64,000 nucleotides of DNA from Dyadobacter sp. CY343 (GCF_021390335.1 NZ_JAJUXK010000004.1:186001-250000); one strand, 5' to 3'. Shown: positions 1 to 9,718, numbered from the stretch's first letter. The notes: a model not told the origin generated them from the letters alone. A program made the numbers and translations.

Positions 1-491
1 TTAAAATGGCTGTAAGTATCTCTTCTCAAAGATTCGGAAACAGCCGTAATTCCGTCAGATTGGTTGATACTGAATGTAACCACCGGCTCGTAGGATTCGT
101 CTTTACCCACCAAAGTAATATCCGTTCCGTGCAAAGTCGTGATCACGGGAATGTGGATTCCCTGCTGCGCCAGTATCTGTTTTGCGAGATAAGCCGAAGA
201 CGCGTGCGGGATTGCATAATGTACGTGTAGCAGATCCAGACCTGCGTTTTGCACCACATGCACCATTTCACTCGAAAGCGCAGATTCGTAGGGCGGATAT
301 TGGAATAATGGGTAAGCGGGTATATTTACTTCATGATAATAAAGATTCTCGTTGAAAAAATCGAGTCTTTGAGGCTGCGAGTAGGTTATAAAATGAACCT
401 GGTGACCGGCTTTGGCGAGCGCCTTACCTAGTTCGGTAGCTACCACACCGCTTCCTCCGAAGGTTGGATAGCATACAATACCGATTTTCAT
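1..491 (-). CDS. bshA: N-acetyl-alpha-D-glucosaminyl L-malate synthase BshA (partial, 3' end outside window)
   Basis: This is the N-terminal 163 residues of a GT4-family glycosyltransferase; the rest lies left of position 1. The start ATG at 489-491 gives MKIGIVCYPTFGGSGVVATE, whose glycine-rich loop (about residues 12-15) and the later HVHYAIPHA and TTLHGTDITLVG segments are typical of BshA. BshA joins GlcNAc from UDP-GlcNAc to L-malate, the first step of bacillithiol synthesis in the cytoplasm. No bshB or bshC is visible in the window. It diverges from the prenyltransferase gene at 675. The family call rests on the conserved N-terminal half only; another GT4 transferase is possible but less likely. 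Confidence 0.85.
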   Translation of the reverse strand, partial: MKIGIVCYPTFGGSGVVATELGKALAKAGHQVHFITYSQPQRLDFFNENLYYHEVNIPAYPLFQYPPYESALSSEMVHVVQNAGLDLLHVHYAIPHASSAYLAKQILAQQGIHIPVITTLHGTDITLVGKDESYEPVVTFSINQSDGITAVSESLRRDTYSHF

Positions 492-674
492 AATGTTGTC
501 AAAATAGTTAAATGTCCCGACTGCCGTTAGAGTGCGGGCTGTTTCATTTGGGCTAACAACAAATAATCATTTTTTATCCCCTAACCGGATAAAGAAGTGA
601 AGAATTGTCGTTAATGCTTTAAAATGAATAATTTTATCGGCTAAACCTTCTTTTCAGCGTTAACCCGCATTACA

Positions 675-1550
675 GTGTCGGCCAGGTCAAAATTGAGATT
701 ACGGGATTATATTGCGGGTAGTGCGCGGCTTGTCAGGACCACCAACCTGATCATTGTTGCATTGACCCAATACCTGACCCGCATTCTCCTCATCGGCCCG
801 CGGGAAAACTGGCGCGAGATCGTACTGGATCCCTACCTTTTTCTACTATCGCTTTCCACAGTTTGCATTGCCGCCGCGGGTTACATTATCAACGATTATT
901 TTGATGTTAAAATAGATATTGTCAACAAGCCGGAGCGGGTTGTGGTAGGCAGGTATCTCAAAAGGCGCTGGGCAATAGGCGCGCACCAGATCCTGAATGT
1001 GATGGGTGCAGTGCTCGGGCTCGCGGTCAGCCCCTATATTTTCCTGATCAACGTATTCTCGATCACGCTGCTCTGGTTTTACTCCGAGCGCTTCAAGCGG
1101 CTGCCTTTTATCGGCAACTTTATCGTATCGCTGCTCACGGCGATGACTTTGCTCATCCTGACAGTTCATTATCCCGAAAACCGGCATCTGGTGTTTATCT
1201 ATGCAGTTTTTTCATTCTTCATTTCACTGGTACGAGAAATTGTGAAGGATATGGAGGATATTAAAGGCGATCAGGCGCACGGCTGCCGGACATTGCCCAT
1301 AATCTGGGGCATCCCGCGCACCCGCAATTTCCTGTATATAGTGCTGGTACTATTCATTTTCGCGCTTTTTGCAATGGCGAGGGTATTGAATAACAGCTTG
1401 CTCGTGCTACTTTTCATTCTATTGCTGCTGCCGATTTTATACCTCGCATTCCAGCTTTCCCGGGCTGATACGCGCCGCGATTTCAGGCAGGTGAGCAGCT
1501 TGTGCAAGATCATTATGCTGCTTGGGCTTATGACGATGATCTGGGCGTGA
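675..1550 (+). CDS. UbiA-family prenyltransferase (geranylgeranylglycerol-phosphate geranylgeranyltransferase-like)
   Basis: A 291-residue integral membrane protein with about eight or nine hydrophobic segments. It has both aspartate-rich UbiA motifs: NDYFDVKIDIVNKPERVVVG near residues 73-92, and REIVKDMEDIKGDQAHG near residues 185-201, followed by RTLPI. These bind Mg-diphosphate of the prenyl donor. Bacteroidota members are usually annotated as geranylgeranylglycerol-phosphate geranylgeranyltransferase, but the acceptor cannot be read from sequence, and menaquinone- or heme-type substrates are alternatives. The start is GTG at 675; no in-frame ATG precedes the first conserved residues. It diverges from bshA across 183 nt. 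Confidence 0.8.
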   Translation: MSARSKLRLRDYIAGSARLVRTTNLIIVALTQYLTRILLIGPRENWREIVLDPYLFLLSLSTVCIAAAGYIINDYFDVKIDIVNKPERVVVGRYLKRRWAIGAHQILNVMGAVLGLAVSPYIFLINVFSITLLWFYSERFKRLPFIGNFIVSLLTAMTLLILTVHYPENRHLVFIYAVFSFFISLVREIVKDMEDIKGDQAHGCRTLPIIWGIPRTRNFLYIVLVLFIFALFAMARVLNNSLLVLLFILLLLPILYLAFQLSRADTRRDFRQVSSLCKIIMLLGLMTMIWA

Positions 1551-1660
1551 CAGGATTTCAATTTCCTTTAAATCAATATAGCTGCTACCCGCCCGCTATA
1601 CTGCCGCAAGAAAGTATATTTACAGGTTTCCAATCTAAATCACGAATCGATCGACGAATT

Positions 1661-2356
1661 ATGAAAAAGCTTTTACTATGGACAATTGTTTGTCTGGTTT
1701 CGCTGCAAATACCTGCATTTGCCCAGGATTGTGCCGGTCTCACGCTCAAAGAAGGTTCCGGATTTGAAATGAACAACTACGACGCAAAAGGAAGGCCGGC
1801 CGGCAAAATGATCTATAAGATTGCGAAGGTCACGAAAGATGGCGCGTACACCGTTTTTAAGATCGATATGGAGTTTTTCAATACTAAAGAAAAGTCGGAA
1901 CTGAAAAATACGTACGAGATGAAATGCGATGGAAATGTAATGTTACTCGACGCCAGCTCGCTCGTGAACCAGGAACAAATGAAGTCTTTCCAAAATATGG
2001 AGATGGAATTCACTTATGAAAATATCGAATACCCCACGAAATACCAGGTAGGCGATAAGCTCAAAGACGCTTCTGTAAAAGGGAAGGGCAAGACTGGTGC
2101 CGCGCCGGTTGCATTCAATATGCTCATCAGGAACAGAAATATCAGCGCGCAGGAAAAGCTTACAGTCCCGGCAGGAACGTTCGATGCATACAAGCTGAAT
2201 GCAGATATGACCATGGAAATGGTAATGGGATTTCCGATCAAAATGGAAATGCAGAGTATCTCGTACCGCACGCCGGGCGTTATCTGGGACCTGAAAACAG
2301 AAACTTATCGCAAGGGTAAACTGATGGGTTATAGCGAGCTGACGAAAATATACTGA
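1661..2356 (+). CDS. Secreted protein of the TapB/DUF3108-like type
   Basis: A 231-residue protein with a clear signal peptide (MKKLLLWTIVCLVSLQIPAF, cleavage after the AFA-Q region), so it acts in the periplasm or outer membrane. The mature part starts DCAGLTLKEGSGFEM. It has alternating beta-rich segments and a motif around VPAGTFDAYKLNADM, as in DUF3108/TapB-like proteins, where a stored substance is measured against a conserved PAGTF turn. I know no biochemical function. The frame stays open upstream to 1502, but the ATG at 1661 begins the signal peptide and is the natural start. A strong terminator follows at 2386. Confidence 0.65.
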   Translation: MKKLLLWTIVCLVSLQIPAFAQDCAGLTLKEGSGFEMNNYDAKGRPAGKMIYKIAKVTKDGAYTVFKIDMEFFNTKEKSELKNTYEMKCDGNVMLLDASSLVNQEQMKSFQNMEMEFTYENIEYPTKYQVGDKLKDASVKGKGKTGAAPVAFNMLIRNRNISAQEKLTVPAGTFDAYKLNADMTMEMVMGFPIKMEMQSISYRTPGVIWDLKTETYRKGKLMGYSELTKIY

Positions 2357-2385
2357 CCAACGCATTTAAAATACGATTTTGTCAA

Positions 2386-2425
2386 AGAACGGCTTTCGAA
2401 TGAATTCGTAAGCCGTTCTTTTTTA
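2386..2425 (+). terminator. Rho-independent terminator after the TapB-like gene
   Basis: The arms agaacggctt (2386-2395) and aagccgttct (2410-2419) are perfectly complementary, and the inner tcgaa/ttcg bases can extend the stem. A run of six T follows at 2419-2424. The T-run merges directly into the -7 box of the next gene. Confidence 0.85.
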
Positions 2426-2431
2426 GCTTTG
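2424..2431 (+). promoter_or_regulatory. Bacteroidota -7 box for purN
   Basis: TAGCTTTG matches TAnnTTTG exactly. Its first T is also the last T of the preceding terminator. The inferred transcript start near 2438 gives a leader of about 40 nt before the purN ATG at 2478. No good -33 TTG is visible at the usual spacing. Confidence 0.5.
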
Positions 2432-2477
2432 TCACAATTCTAAGATCAAACTCATCGATATAATATAAGTAACACCA

Positions 2478-3047
2478 ATGAAAAGAATTGCCATTTTCGC
2501 TTCCGGCTCCGGCACGAACGCAGAAAACATAAGTGAATATTTTGCAGACAGGGAAGACGTGGAAGTTTCGCTGATATTTACCAATAATCCCATGGCTGGC
2601 GTGATCAAAAGGGCCTGCCGGTTACAGATCCCGGTTGTATTTTTTGATAAAAAGACATTTTACGAAACGGGAAAAATCCCGCAGATCCTGCAAAATGAGC
2701 GCATTGATCTGGTTGTGCTGGCGGGTTTCATGATGCTGGTACCCGTTCCACTGGTGGCTGCTTTCCCCAATAAAATCATCAATATCCACCCGGCGCTTCT
2801 GCCCAAATATGGCGGCAAAGGTATGTACGGGCATTTCGTTCATGAAGCAGTGGTGCAGGCCGGCGAGAAGGAATCGGGCATAACGATCCATTATGTGAAT
2901 GAACATTACGACGAAGGCAATATCATTTTTCAGGCAACCTGCGACCTTGATCCCGCCGATAACGCCAGCGCCGTCGCCACCCGCATTCACGCACTGGAAT
3001 ACGAACATTACCCCAAGGTTATAGACGAACTTCTTTCCAAGCAATAG
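2478..3047 (+). CDS. purN: Phosphoribosylglycinamide formyltransferase
   Basis: A 189-residue cytoplasmic enzyme that transfers a formyl group from 10-formyltetrahydrofolate to GAR, the third step of de novo purine synthesis. The N-terminal ASGSGTNAENI loop binds the substrate phosphate. The catalytic region NIHPALLPKYGGKGMYG holds the conserved Asn and His, and HYDEGNIIFQ holds the catalytic Asp. Full length for the family. The two transporter genes that follow begin 6 nt and 12 nt after their predecessors, so the three genes are probably co-transcribed, although they do not form an obvious pathway. Confidence 0.95.
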   Translation: MKRIAIFASGSGTNAENISEYFADREDVEVSLIFTNNPMAGVIKRACRLQIPVVFFDKKTFYETGKIPQILQNERIDLVVLAGFMMLVPVPLVAAFPNKIINIHPALLPKYGGKGMYGHFVHEAVVQAGEKESGITIHYVNEHYDEGNIIFQATCDLDPADNASAVATRIHALEYEHYPKVIDELLSKQ

Positions 3048-3053
3048 CCGCAA

Positions 3054-3959
3054 ATGCTCTATTTCGCACTGGCAGTTGTATTTACTGTCGCCCTTTACCT
3101 GATCATGCGGGCCTACCCGCGTTACCAGGTCAATTCATTTCACGCGGTCGTTTTTAATTATTATTCCTGCGTGCTGACCGGCTTGGTCCTCACGCCGGAT
3201 CTGGCTGTTTTTCAGCAGGTTAGATGGAATTCAGAAGGTACACTGCTTACCCTTGCGCTCGGCTCCCTGTTTGTCACTGCATTTATGCTGATCGGTCTCA
3301 CAGCACAAAAAGTAAGCGTAACGGCCGCGTCGCTGGCGGGTAATATGTCGCTGGTTATCCCAGTACTTTTCGGCCTTTTTATATTTAAAAACAACAATAA
3401 GGACTTTACTTTCCTGAACTATACCGGCCTCATGGTAGCGCTCGCGGCACTGGCATTAGGCGCGATACAGACCAAAGACAAGACTAAAAACCAGCCTCAG
3501 GGCGCATTGAGTGCACTATGGCTATTCCCGGTGCTCACGTTTCTTGCATCGGGCACCAATAATACGCTGATCAATTTCTTGTCTGTCAAATATTACGAGC
3601 CCGGGCAGACCACCGTTTTCATGATCATCGCCTGCACAGGCGCAGTGATAATAGGCACAACGATATTGATTTACAGGATTTTTGCGTACAAAGAGCAACT
3701 GAAACTGAGAAGTATCATCGGCGGACTGATCCTGGGCGTTCCTAATTTCCTGTCCCTGTATTTTCTGCTGCTCGCACTGGCTTCGTTCGGTAATAGCGCA
3801 GCTTTCGTTTTCCCGATCTACAATATCCTCAGCATGCTCGTTTCCTCGGTAGCAGCGTGGCTCATTTACAGGGAACGGTTGAATTCTTTGAACAAATGGG
3901 GGCTTGTTTTGGCCGTAATTGCTATATTACTCATCTCCTATCAGGAATTGAACTTCTAA
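3054..3959 (+). CDS. EamA/DMT-superfamily transporter
   Basis: A 301-residue inner-membrane protein with ten hydrophobic segments arranged as two repeated halves, the layout of drug/metabolite (EamA) transporters. The second half carries LGVPNFLSLYFLLLALASFG, and the protein ends in a short YQELNF tail. The substrate cannot be told from sequence. It starts 6 nt after purN and runs into the APC transporter gene 12 nt later, so the three are likely one transcript. Confidence 0.8.
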   Translation: MLYFALAVVFTVALYLIMRAYPRYQVNSFHAVVFNYYSCVLTGLVLTPDLAVFQQVRWNSEGTLLTLALGSLFVTAFMLIGLTAQKVSVTAASLAGNMSLVIPVLFGLFIFKNNNKDFTFLNYTGLMVALAALALGAIQTKDKTKNQPQGALSALWLFPVLTFLASGTNNTLINFLSVKYYEPGQTTVFMIIACTGAVIIGTTILIYRIFAYKEQLKLRSIIGGLILGVPNFLSLYFLLLALASFGNSAAFVFPIYNILSMLVSSVAAWLIYRERLNSLNKWGLVLAVIAILLISYQELNF

Positions 3960-3971
3960 AAAACCTGCCTA

Positions 3972-5309
3972 ATGCCTGAACCTTCCGGAAAAATCCGTCC
4001 TCAGATCGGGGTATTTGATTTGGGGATGATCGTGATCAGTCTTGTGATCGGTATCGGTATATTCAGAACTCCGGCGATAGTCGCGAAGCAAGCCGGAAGC
4101 CCGGAGATATTCTTTTCTGCGTGGATCGCGGGCGGGGTTGTGAGTTTGATCGGCGCTTTCGTTTTTGCTGAAATAGGCAGCAGACACCATTTTCCCGGTG
4201 GTTTTTACAAGATGATCTCGACCGCATTCCACCCGCTATATGCATTCATGATCAACTGGGTGATCGTACTTACCTATGGCGCGGGCATGGCCGGCGTTGC
4301 ATTGATCGGTTCTGAATACCTCAATCCGCTCCTTCCTGATTTTGCCCGTGACCAGAAAGGCATTCTGGTTACTGCGATTGTTACACTATTGTTTTTTTAT
4401 GTAGTGAATATGCTGGGGATCAAGTCCGGCTCACGTACGCAGAATATCCTTAGCAGTGTCAAAATTCTGATGATGCTTGCGCTTTGTACTGGTATTTTTT
4501 ATTCCAATACAAGTAATGACGTCGTGACTGTTACACCGGAACTTTCGGGCGGAAACTGGCTTTCCGCCTTTGGGGCCAGCCTGATCGCCGTGTTCTATAC
4601 TTTTGGCGGGTATCAGCAAACATTGAATTTCGGCGCGGATATCAAAGATCCGGTTCGTAATACACCGCGGGGAATTTTCCTGGGCATGTTCCTGATTTTA
4701 GCTTTGTATCTGGCGCTCAACTATACTTATTATAACGTACTCGGTTACGAGGGTTTGAGTAATTCAAGTCTAATCGCCGCTGACGCAGCCAACGTTTTGT
4801 TTGGTCCGTCGGGGAAAATATTTTTCTCGCTCGCTATATTCTGCTCGGTACTCGGCTTTATCAATGCGACTATGCTTTCGCTGCCGAGGGTATATTACGC
4901 ACTGGCCGACGACCATATTCTGCCGCAGATATTTAAGAAAGTCAACGAACGCACGCAGGTCCAGGAGTTTGCACTTACTTTCCTGATCGTAACTACGCTG
5001 CTTTCACTCTGGGTGCTGGATACTTTCGAGCAGATTGTGAATTATGTGATGTCCGTTGACGGGATTGCGCTGGCGAGCGCGGCCGCTACGCTCTTTGTTT
5101 TCAGGAAGCGGGCGGGAAAAAACGATTCGCATCAAGGCTTCAAGGTCTGGGGATATCCTTATCTGCCTGGATTGTTTGTGCTGTTTCTACTAATTACTGC
5201 CATTAATGTAATCGTGACTGATCCGAGCTCGGCAATTGTCGGCTGGGCGTTGTTCCTGGGTGGCGCTCCACTCTACTACATTCTTCAATGGCTGGGAAAA
5301 CGCAAATAG
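3972..5309 (+). CDS. APC-family amino acid permease
   Basis: A 445-residue inner-membrane protein with about twelve hydrophobic segments. The unwound first helix VIGIGIFRTPAIVAKQAGSP is the APC substrate-binding signature (GxGIF), and AEIGSRHHFPGG follows as the conserved loop. These permeases move amino acids or polyamines with H+ or as exchangers; which one is unknown. It lies 12 nt after the EamA gene and is probably co-transcribed with it and purN. The length is normal for the family. Confidence 0.85.
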   Translation: MPEPSGKIRPQIGVFDLGMIVISLVIGIGIFRTPAIVAKQAGSPEIFFSAWIAGGVVSLIGAFVFAEIGSRHHFPGGFYKMISTAFHPLYAFMINWVIVLTYGAGMAGVALIGSEYLNPLLPDFARDQKGILVTAIVTLLFFYVVNMLGIKSGSRTQNILSSVKILMMLALCTGIFYSNTSNDVVTVTPELSGGNWLSAFGASLIAVFYTFGGYQQTLNFGADIKDPVRNTPRGIFLGMFLILALYLALNYTYYNVLGYEGLSNSSLIAADAANVLFGPSGKIFFSLAIFCSVLGFINATMLSLPRVYYALADDHILPQIFKKVNERTQVQEFALTFLIVTTLLSLWVLDTFEQIVNYVMSVDGIALASAAATLFVFRKRAGKNDSHQGFKVWGYPYLPGLFVLFLLITAINVIVTDPSSAIVGWALFLGGAPLYYILQWLGKRK

Positions 5310-5511
5310 CCGAGCTCCCTCTGTCTTCTGAGGTGAACGTATACACTTGTAGACGAATTTCCCCGATTTTCAGCTTCATTTTCTGAATATAATTATCCAA
5401 ATACGAGCTGGTTCATCTCAATAGGATCGTTGTCAACATTATAAGCATCTCACAAGGATCTGGTACGCATTTTTCTGAACGTATAGTAAAGTGTACCCAA
5501 ATTCTAATCAA

Positions 5512-6153
5512 ATGAAAAATTGTATTATTTTACTACTGGTCACATTCCTTTGTGTTCAGCAGTCACACGCTCAGGAAAACGTTTCAATAGGACCAATGGC
5601 AGGAGTTTCGATCGCCAACTTTCGCGGTGACATCTCAAACACCGATTGGAAACCCGGGTTGACAGTCGGCGGGTTTTATAATTACAGCTCTAAAACTGGG
5701 TTTGGTTTCAGCGGGCAGCTGCTCTTTACCCAACTCGGCGCGCAAACTGACGACAAGCGAAATGCCATTAATCTCAACTACATCCAGGCTCCGCTGCTTG
5801 CTACATTTTACTTCGGCCAATATGGAGATAATGTAAGACCTAAAATCTTCCTCGGACCTTCGCTAAACTTTTTGGTTGGGGCGAGAAATAAGAATGGGGA
5901 CAATATCAATGGAAATTCAAACGACCGCGTTTATAGCCCGTTTGACCTCGGTGGAGTGGTTGGTGCGGGTATTAACTTCCGGTTGCAAGATAAAATCTGG
6001 CTCAACTTTGACGCACGTTACGGATTCGGCCTATTGGATGTTACGAGGCTTGATAATTCTAATATAAAAAATAATAACTGGGGCATCAATGCCGGAATCA
6101 GTTTCCCACTTGGGACTTACGATAGCGGTTCAGGCAGACTGCGCACCCGTTAA
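5512..6153 (+). CDS. PorT-like outer-membrane beta-barrel protein
   Basis: A 213-residue protein with a signal peptide (MKNCIILLLVTFLCVQQSHA, then QENVSIGP) and alternating amphipathic strands such as KPGLTVGGFYNYSS and KIFLGPSLNFLVGA, typical of the small OMP_b-brl_2/PorT barrel family of Bacteroidota. Its place is the outer membrane; its function is unknown. The frame also has an ATG at 5491, but the one at 5512 starts the signal peptide. Upstream, 5310-5511 holds no gene I can support. Confidence 0.75.
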   Translation: MKNCIILLLVTFLCVQQSHAQENVSIGPMAGVSIANFRGDISNTDWKPGLTVGGFYNYSSKTGFGFSGQLLFTQLGAQTDDKRNAINLNYIQAPLLATFYFGQYGDNVRPKIFLGPSLNFLVGARNKNGDNINGNSNDRVYSPFDLGGVVGAGINFRLQDKIWLNFDARYGFGLLDVTRLDNSNIKNNNWGINAGISFPLGTYDSGSGRLRTR

Positions 6154-6198
6154 CACGCACTGTTGAAAGTACTCCAACACACTATTTTATAAAATAAG

Positions 6199-6232
6199 GA
6201 AGGGCATCTCGGCTGAGAATGCCCTTTTTTTA
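6199..6232 (+). terminator. Rho-independent terminator
   Basis: The arms agggcat (6201-6207) and atgccct (6219-6225), with inner ctc/gag pairing, are followed by seven T. It ends the outer-membrane barrel transcript. Confidence 0.85.
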
Positions 6233-6302
6233 TATTTGACCAACACCAAAATTAAGTACTGTCTCACCTGATACCTGCACTTCAATAACCGGGAGATAAG
6301 GC

Positions 6303-6310
6303 GTAACTTT
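6303..6310 (+). promoter_or_regulatory. Bacteroidota -7 box for the DEAD-box helicase gene
   Basis: TAACTTTG is an exact match to TAnnTTTG. The predicted transcript start near 6317 lies downstream of the in-frame ATG at 6309, so translation must begin at the ATG at 6333. Confidence 0.6.
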
Positions 6311-6332
6311 GCGCCTCAATTTGAATTGCATT

Positions 6333-7661
6333 ATGACTTTTGAAGAATTAAATCTGACCAAACCTCTCCTGAACGCATTGCAGGATTCGGGTTATACTAC
6401 TCCTACTACGATTCAGCATAAGGTATTTTCGGTGATGATGTCCGGAAAAGACGTGTGCGGCATTGCCCAGACCGGGACCGGAAAAACGATCGCTTACCTG
6501 CTGCCTACACTCCGCCAGCTTGAATATTCGAAAGACAGATTGCCGCAGTTACTCATTCTTGTACCTACCAGGGAGCTCGTCGTGCAGGTAGTGGAGGAAG
6601 TGAGGAAATTGGCCACTTACCTGACGCTGGAAGTGGTTGGTGTTTACGGAGGCGGAAATATTAAGGTGCAAATGGCAGAACTGCATCAGGGCGCTGATGT
6701 GGTGGTGGCCACACCTGGCCGGCTGTACGATCTCGCATTGAATGGATCATTGAAAACCAAGGCGATCAAGAAGCTGGTAATAGATGAAGTAGACGAAATG
6801 CTGAACCTGGGCTTTCGGACACAGCTGAAAAACATCCTTGATCTTTTACCTCAAAAAAGGCAAAACCTGCTTTTCTCGGCGACTCTTTCGCAGGATGTAG
6901 AGAATCTGATGCAGGAATATTTTAATAGCCCTGTGCGCGTGGAAGCCGCGCCTGCCGGTACGCCGCTCGATAATATAGAACAGTACGCCTACGAAGTCCC
7001 GAATTTTTACACCAAAGTAAATCTGCTGGACCTACTGCTGGAAGAACACGAAGAAATGAATAAGGTACTGATCTTTGTGGCAACGAAAAAGCTCGCCGAT
7101 CAGCTGTATAACCAGCTTGAAGTAGGTTATCTCAACAAAATCGGGGTAATGCATTCAAACAAGGAGCAGAATCACCGTTTCAATACGATCAGGCAGTTTC
7201 ACGATGGTACCTTCCGACTTTTGATCGCTACGGATATTATAGCCCGCGGTCTCGATATAGCAGAAGTGTCCCACGTTTTCAATTTCGATATTCCCGAATC
7301 TCCCGAAAATTATATCCACAGAATAGGCAGGACCGGCCGCGCTGACTGTAAAGGCGTGGCCATTTCCTTTATTACTGAGAAAGAAAAGGAATTCCAGGAG
7401 GAAATAGAGGCATTGATGGAATTCAAGATACCAATGGTACCGCTTCCGGAAAATTTGAAAATCTCCGAGATACTTACGCCCGACGAAGAGCCGAAGATCT
7501 ACATGAAAGACGTGCTTTTCAAAGCGCCTAAACGCGAAGATGTAGGTCCTGCATTCCATGAAAAAATCCCGAAAAATCAAAAGGTGAATATCCGCCGTGA
7601 CCACGCCAAAGAGAAAATGCAGAAGTACGGCAGGCCGATCAAAAGGTCCGGGAAGAAGTAG
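6333..7661 (+). CDS. DEAD/DEAH-box RNA helicase
   Basis: A 442-residue ATP-dependent RNA helicase acting in the cytoplasm in RNA remodelling, ribosome assembly or decay. All core motifs are present in order: the Q motif near the start, AQTGTGKT (Walker A), PTRELVVQ, TPGRL, DEVD (in place of DEAD), SAT, ARGLDIAEV and HRIGRTGRAD. The C-terminal about 60 residues are basic (GRPIKRSGKK at the end), probably binding RNA. The start at 6333 follows the -7 box at 6303. The ABC exporter gene begins 5 nt after its stop, so the two are likely co-transcribed. Ala-to-Val in motif II is tolerated in the family. Confidence 0.92.
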   Translation: MTFEELNLTKPLLNALQDSGYTTPTTIQHKVFSVMMSGKDVCGIAQTGTGKTIAYLLPTLRQLEYSKDRLPQLLILVPTRELVVQVVEEVRKLATYLTLEVVGVYGGGNIKVQMAELHQGADVVVATPGRLYDLALNGSLKTKAIKKLVIDEVDEMLNLGFRTQLKNILDLLPQKRQNLLFSATLSQDVENLMQEYFNSPVRVEAAPAGTPLDNIEQYAYEVPNFYTKVNLLDLLLEEHEEMNKVLIFVATKKLADQLYNQLEVGYLNKIGVMHSNKEQNHRFNTIRQFHDGTFRLLIATDIIARGLDIAEVSHVFNFDIPESPENYIHRIGRTGRADCKGVAISFITEKEKEFQEEIEALMEFKIPMVPLPENLKISEILTPDEEPKIYMKDVLFKAPKREDVGPAFHEKIPKNQKVNIRRDHAKEKMQKYGRPIKRSGKK

Positions 7662-7666
7662 GTAAT

Positions 7667-9451
7667 ATGAACATCTGGCAAATTTTTCAGCGACTTCAAC
7701 CCTATGTGAAGCCCTACCGGAAGCAGATTGCTTTCGCGCTTTTTCTTACATTACTGGGCGCGATTACGGCGCAGGTTAACCCCTGGGTTCTTCGGTATAC
7801 GGTGGATACGGTGCAATCGATACTCGACAAAAAATGGGGTATTATGGAGGGCAGGGATCTGCTGATCCGCATTTCACTCATATTGTTCATTAAGGAAATC
7901 GTCAATTCGTTTATCGTTTTCGGGCAACGTTATTTTGGTGAAAAAATCAGGATCAATGTTTCCAGTGACTTATCACAAGATGCTGTCAGCCAGATACTTT
8001 CTTATAATCTGGCCTATTTCAGCGACAATGAAAATCAGAAGGGGAAATTGCAAACGCGCATTGACCGCGGAGTAGAAAGTCTGACCAAGCTGATCCAGAA
8101 TTTCTTTATCGATATCCTTCCTCTTTTTGCGAATGCATTGGTCGCGCTGGGTATTATGTTTTCTGCAAATGTATACGTGGGGAGCATTGCGCTGGCGATT
8201 TTACCTGTTTATTTCTGGATCAGTTTCCGGCAGGCGGGCGAGTTGCAGGGTGTCAGGCGCAAGCTGAAACGCCAGCGTGAAAACAAAAGCAGCGGGCTGA
8301 TCAACCTGATCGAATCTATTGTTGTGATCAAATCCTTTGTGCGGGAAAAACTGGAAGGCGACCGGCAATATCAGTTGCAGCAGGAGCTCATGGAATCGCA
8401 ATTGAAGACGCGCAAAACCAACTTTGCTTACGATGGTATCAAGAGTTTCATCGAGCAGATCGGCGTCGTTTTGATCATTATCCTCACCGCCTACCTCGTG
8501 CTCGATCAGCAAATGTCAATTGGTGCGATCATGTTTCATATTCTGCTTTTCAATAATGTATCTGCCCCTATTCGCCAGCTGCACCGGATTTACGACGAGA
8601 TGAACGACGCGCTGACCTACTCTGAAGGTTTCTTTGAAATTCTCGATGCCGACGGAGCGACTGAGAAAAGCGGAAATGTTCCGTCACCAGGTTTCAGGGG
8701 AAATTTCGAATTACGAAATGTCTCATTCACTTATCCGAATGGAACAAAAGCGCTATTTAATATTGATATGAATATTGTAGCCGGGCAGACTACTGCACTG
8801 GTCGGATTGTCGGGTGCAGGAAAAAGTACGTTGATCAATCTGCTGGTAGGATTTTACGCGCCTGATTCAGGGCAGCTGTTACTTGATGGAAAACCTTTGC
8901 AGGATTACGATCTTCCGCCGCTGCGGCATGCGATCGGAATGGTACTTCAAAAGAACCACATTTTCAAAGGCTCGATTGCTGACAATATCCGATATGGAAA
9001 ACTGGACGCTACACAGGAAGAATTGATCGCAGCTTCAAGAAAAGCTTATCTGCACAATCAGATCATGGAGCTTTCGGAGCAATATGATACGGACGCGCAA
9101 ATGCTTTCGGGCGGCCAGCAGCAGCGGATCGCAATCGCCCGGCTCTTTCTGAAAAATCCCCCTATTATCATCCTGGATGAACCGACCGCAAGTCTTGACG
9201 CAATTGCTACGGAACAAATCAAAAACAGCCTCGACGCGATTAAAAAAGACCGGACTGTGATCATTATCTCGCACAGCCTGTCCCAGATCCTGGATTCAGA
9301 TCAGATATATGTAATGAAGAAAGGGCGCATTGCCGAACGGGGAACGCACGCAGAGCTTTATGAGAAAGAAGGAATTTATCGCGAGATCTTCGATGCCTCC
9401 GCGCGTAGTATGAATCTTGACAAAATGATCGGGTTTATGGGACGTGAATAA
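7667..9451 (+). CDS. ABC exporter, fused permease and ATPase
   Basis: A 594-residue half-transporter of the MsbA/lipid-multidrug type that works as a dimer in the inner membrane. Residues about 1-310 form six transmembrane helices, and about 340-580 form the nucleotide-binding domain. The ATPase motifs are GLSGAGKST (Walker A), [13 protein letters not shown] (signature), [10 protein letters not shown] (Walker B) and IISHS (H-loop). The substrate is unknown; lipids or peptides are typical. It starts 5 nt after the helicase stop. The length is normal. Confidence 0.9.
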   Translation: MNIWQIFQRLQPYVKPYRKQIAFALFLTLLGAITAQVNPWVLRYTVDTVQSILDKKWGIMEGRDLLIRISLILFIKEIVNSFIVFGQRYFGEKIRINVSSDLSQDAVSQILSYNLAYFSDNENQKGKLQTRIDRGVESLTKLIQNFFIDILPLFANALVALGIMFSANVYVGSIALAILPVYFWISFRQAGELQGVRRKLKRQRENKSSGLINLIESIVVIKSFVREKLEGDRQYQLQQELMESQLKTRKTNFAYDGIKSFIEQIGVVLIIILTAYLVLDQQMSIGAIMFHILLFNNVSAPIRQLHRIYDEMNDALTYSEGFFEILDADGATEKSGNVPSPGFRGNFELRNVSFTYPNGTKALFNIDMNIVAGQTTALVGLSGAGKSTLINLLVGFYAPDSGQLLLDGKPLQDYDLPPLRHAIGMVLQKNHIFKGSIADNIRYGKLDATQEELIAASRKAYLHNQIMELSEQYDTDAQMLSGGQQQRIAIARLFLKNPPIIILDEPTASLDAIATEQIKNSLDAIKKDRTVIIISHSLSQILDSDQIYVMKKGRIAERGTHAELYEKEGIYREIFDASARSMNLDKMIGFMGRE

Positions 9452-9639
9452 AAAAATTAATTTTTTTTTCGTCTGTTCGATCTAAAACTTTTGCGGCATC
9501 GTAAATAGGATCAGATGTGCTGAAAACTGTTGAGAGATATAAAGTATTCAGCAATATCTTTTGAATTGGTTAGGATCAGGCTGCTTCGGCGGTCAATCAA
9601 AGAATACAATTAATTATTGTGGAGGGTAAGGTAATACAT

Positions 9640-9675
9640 AGAGAGGGTGATCATTGTCACCCTCTCTTTATTTTT
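9640..9675 (+). terminator. Terminator hairpin, 11-bp stem
   Basis: agagagggtga (9640-9650) pairs perfectly with tcaccctctct (9657-9667) around a 6-nt loop and is followed by ttatttttgg. It sits 188 nt after the ABC gene, so it may end that transcript or a separate small RNA. Confidence 0.75.
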
Positions 9676-9682
9676 GGCATAA

Positions 9683-9718
9683 AAAAGGCCCTCAGAAATG
9701 TCCTGAGAGCCTTTTTCT
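9683..9718. terminator. Bidirectional terminator at the 3' end of hemA
   Basis: aaaaaggc and gccttttt flank an inner ctcag/ctgag stem. The A-run on the left and T-run on the right make it usable on both strands. It lies 16 nt past the hemA stop codon. Confidence 0.8.

Noticed and set aside
6333-7661. DEVD in place of DEAD in the helicase
   Set aside because: The change is tolerated in the family and all other motifs are intact; not noteworthy on its own.
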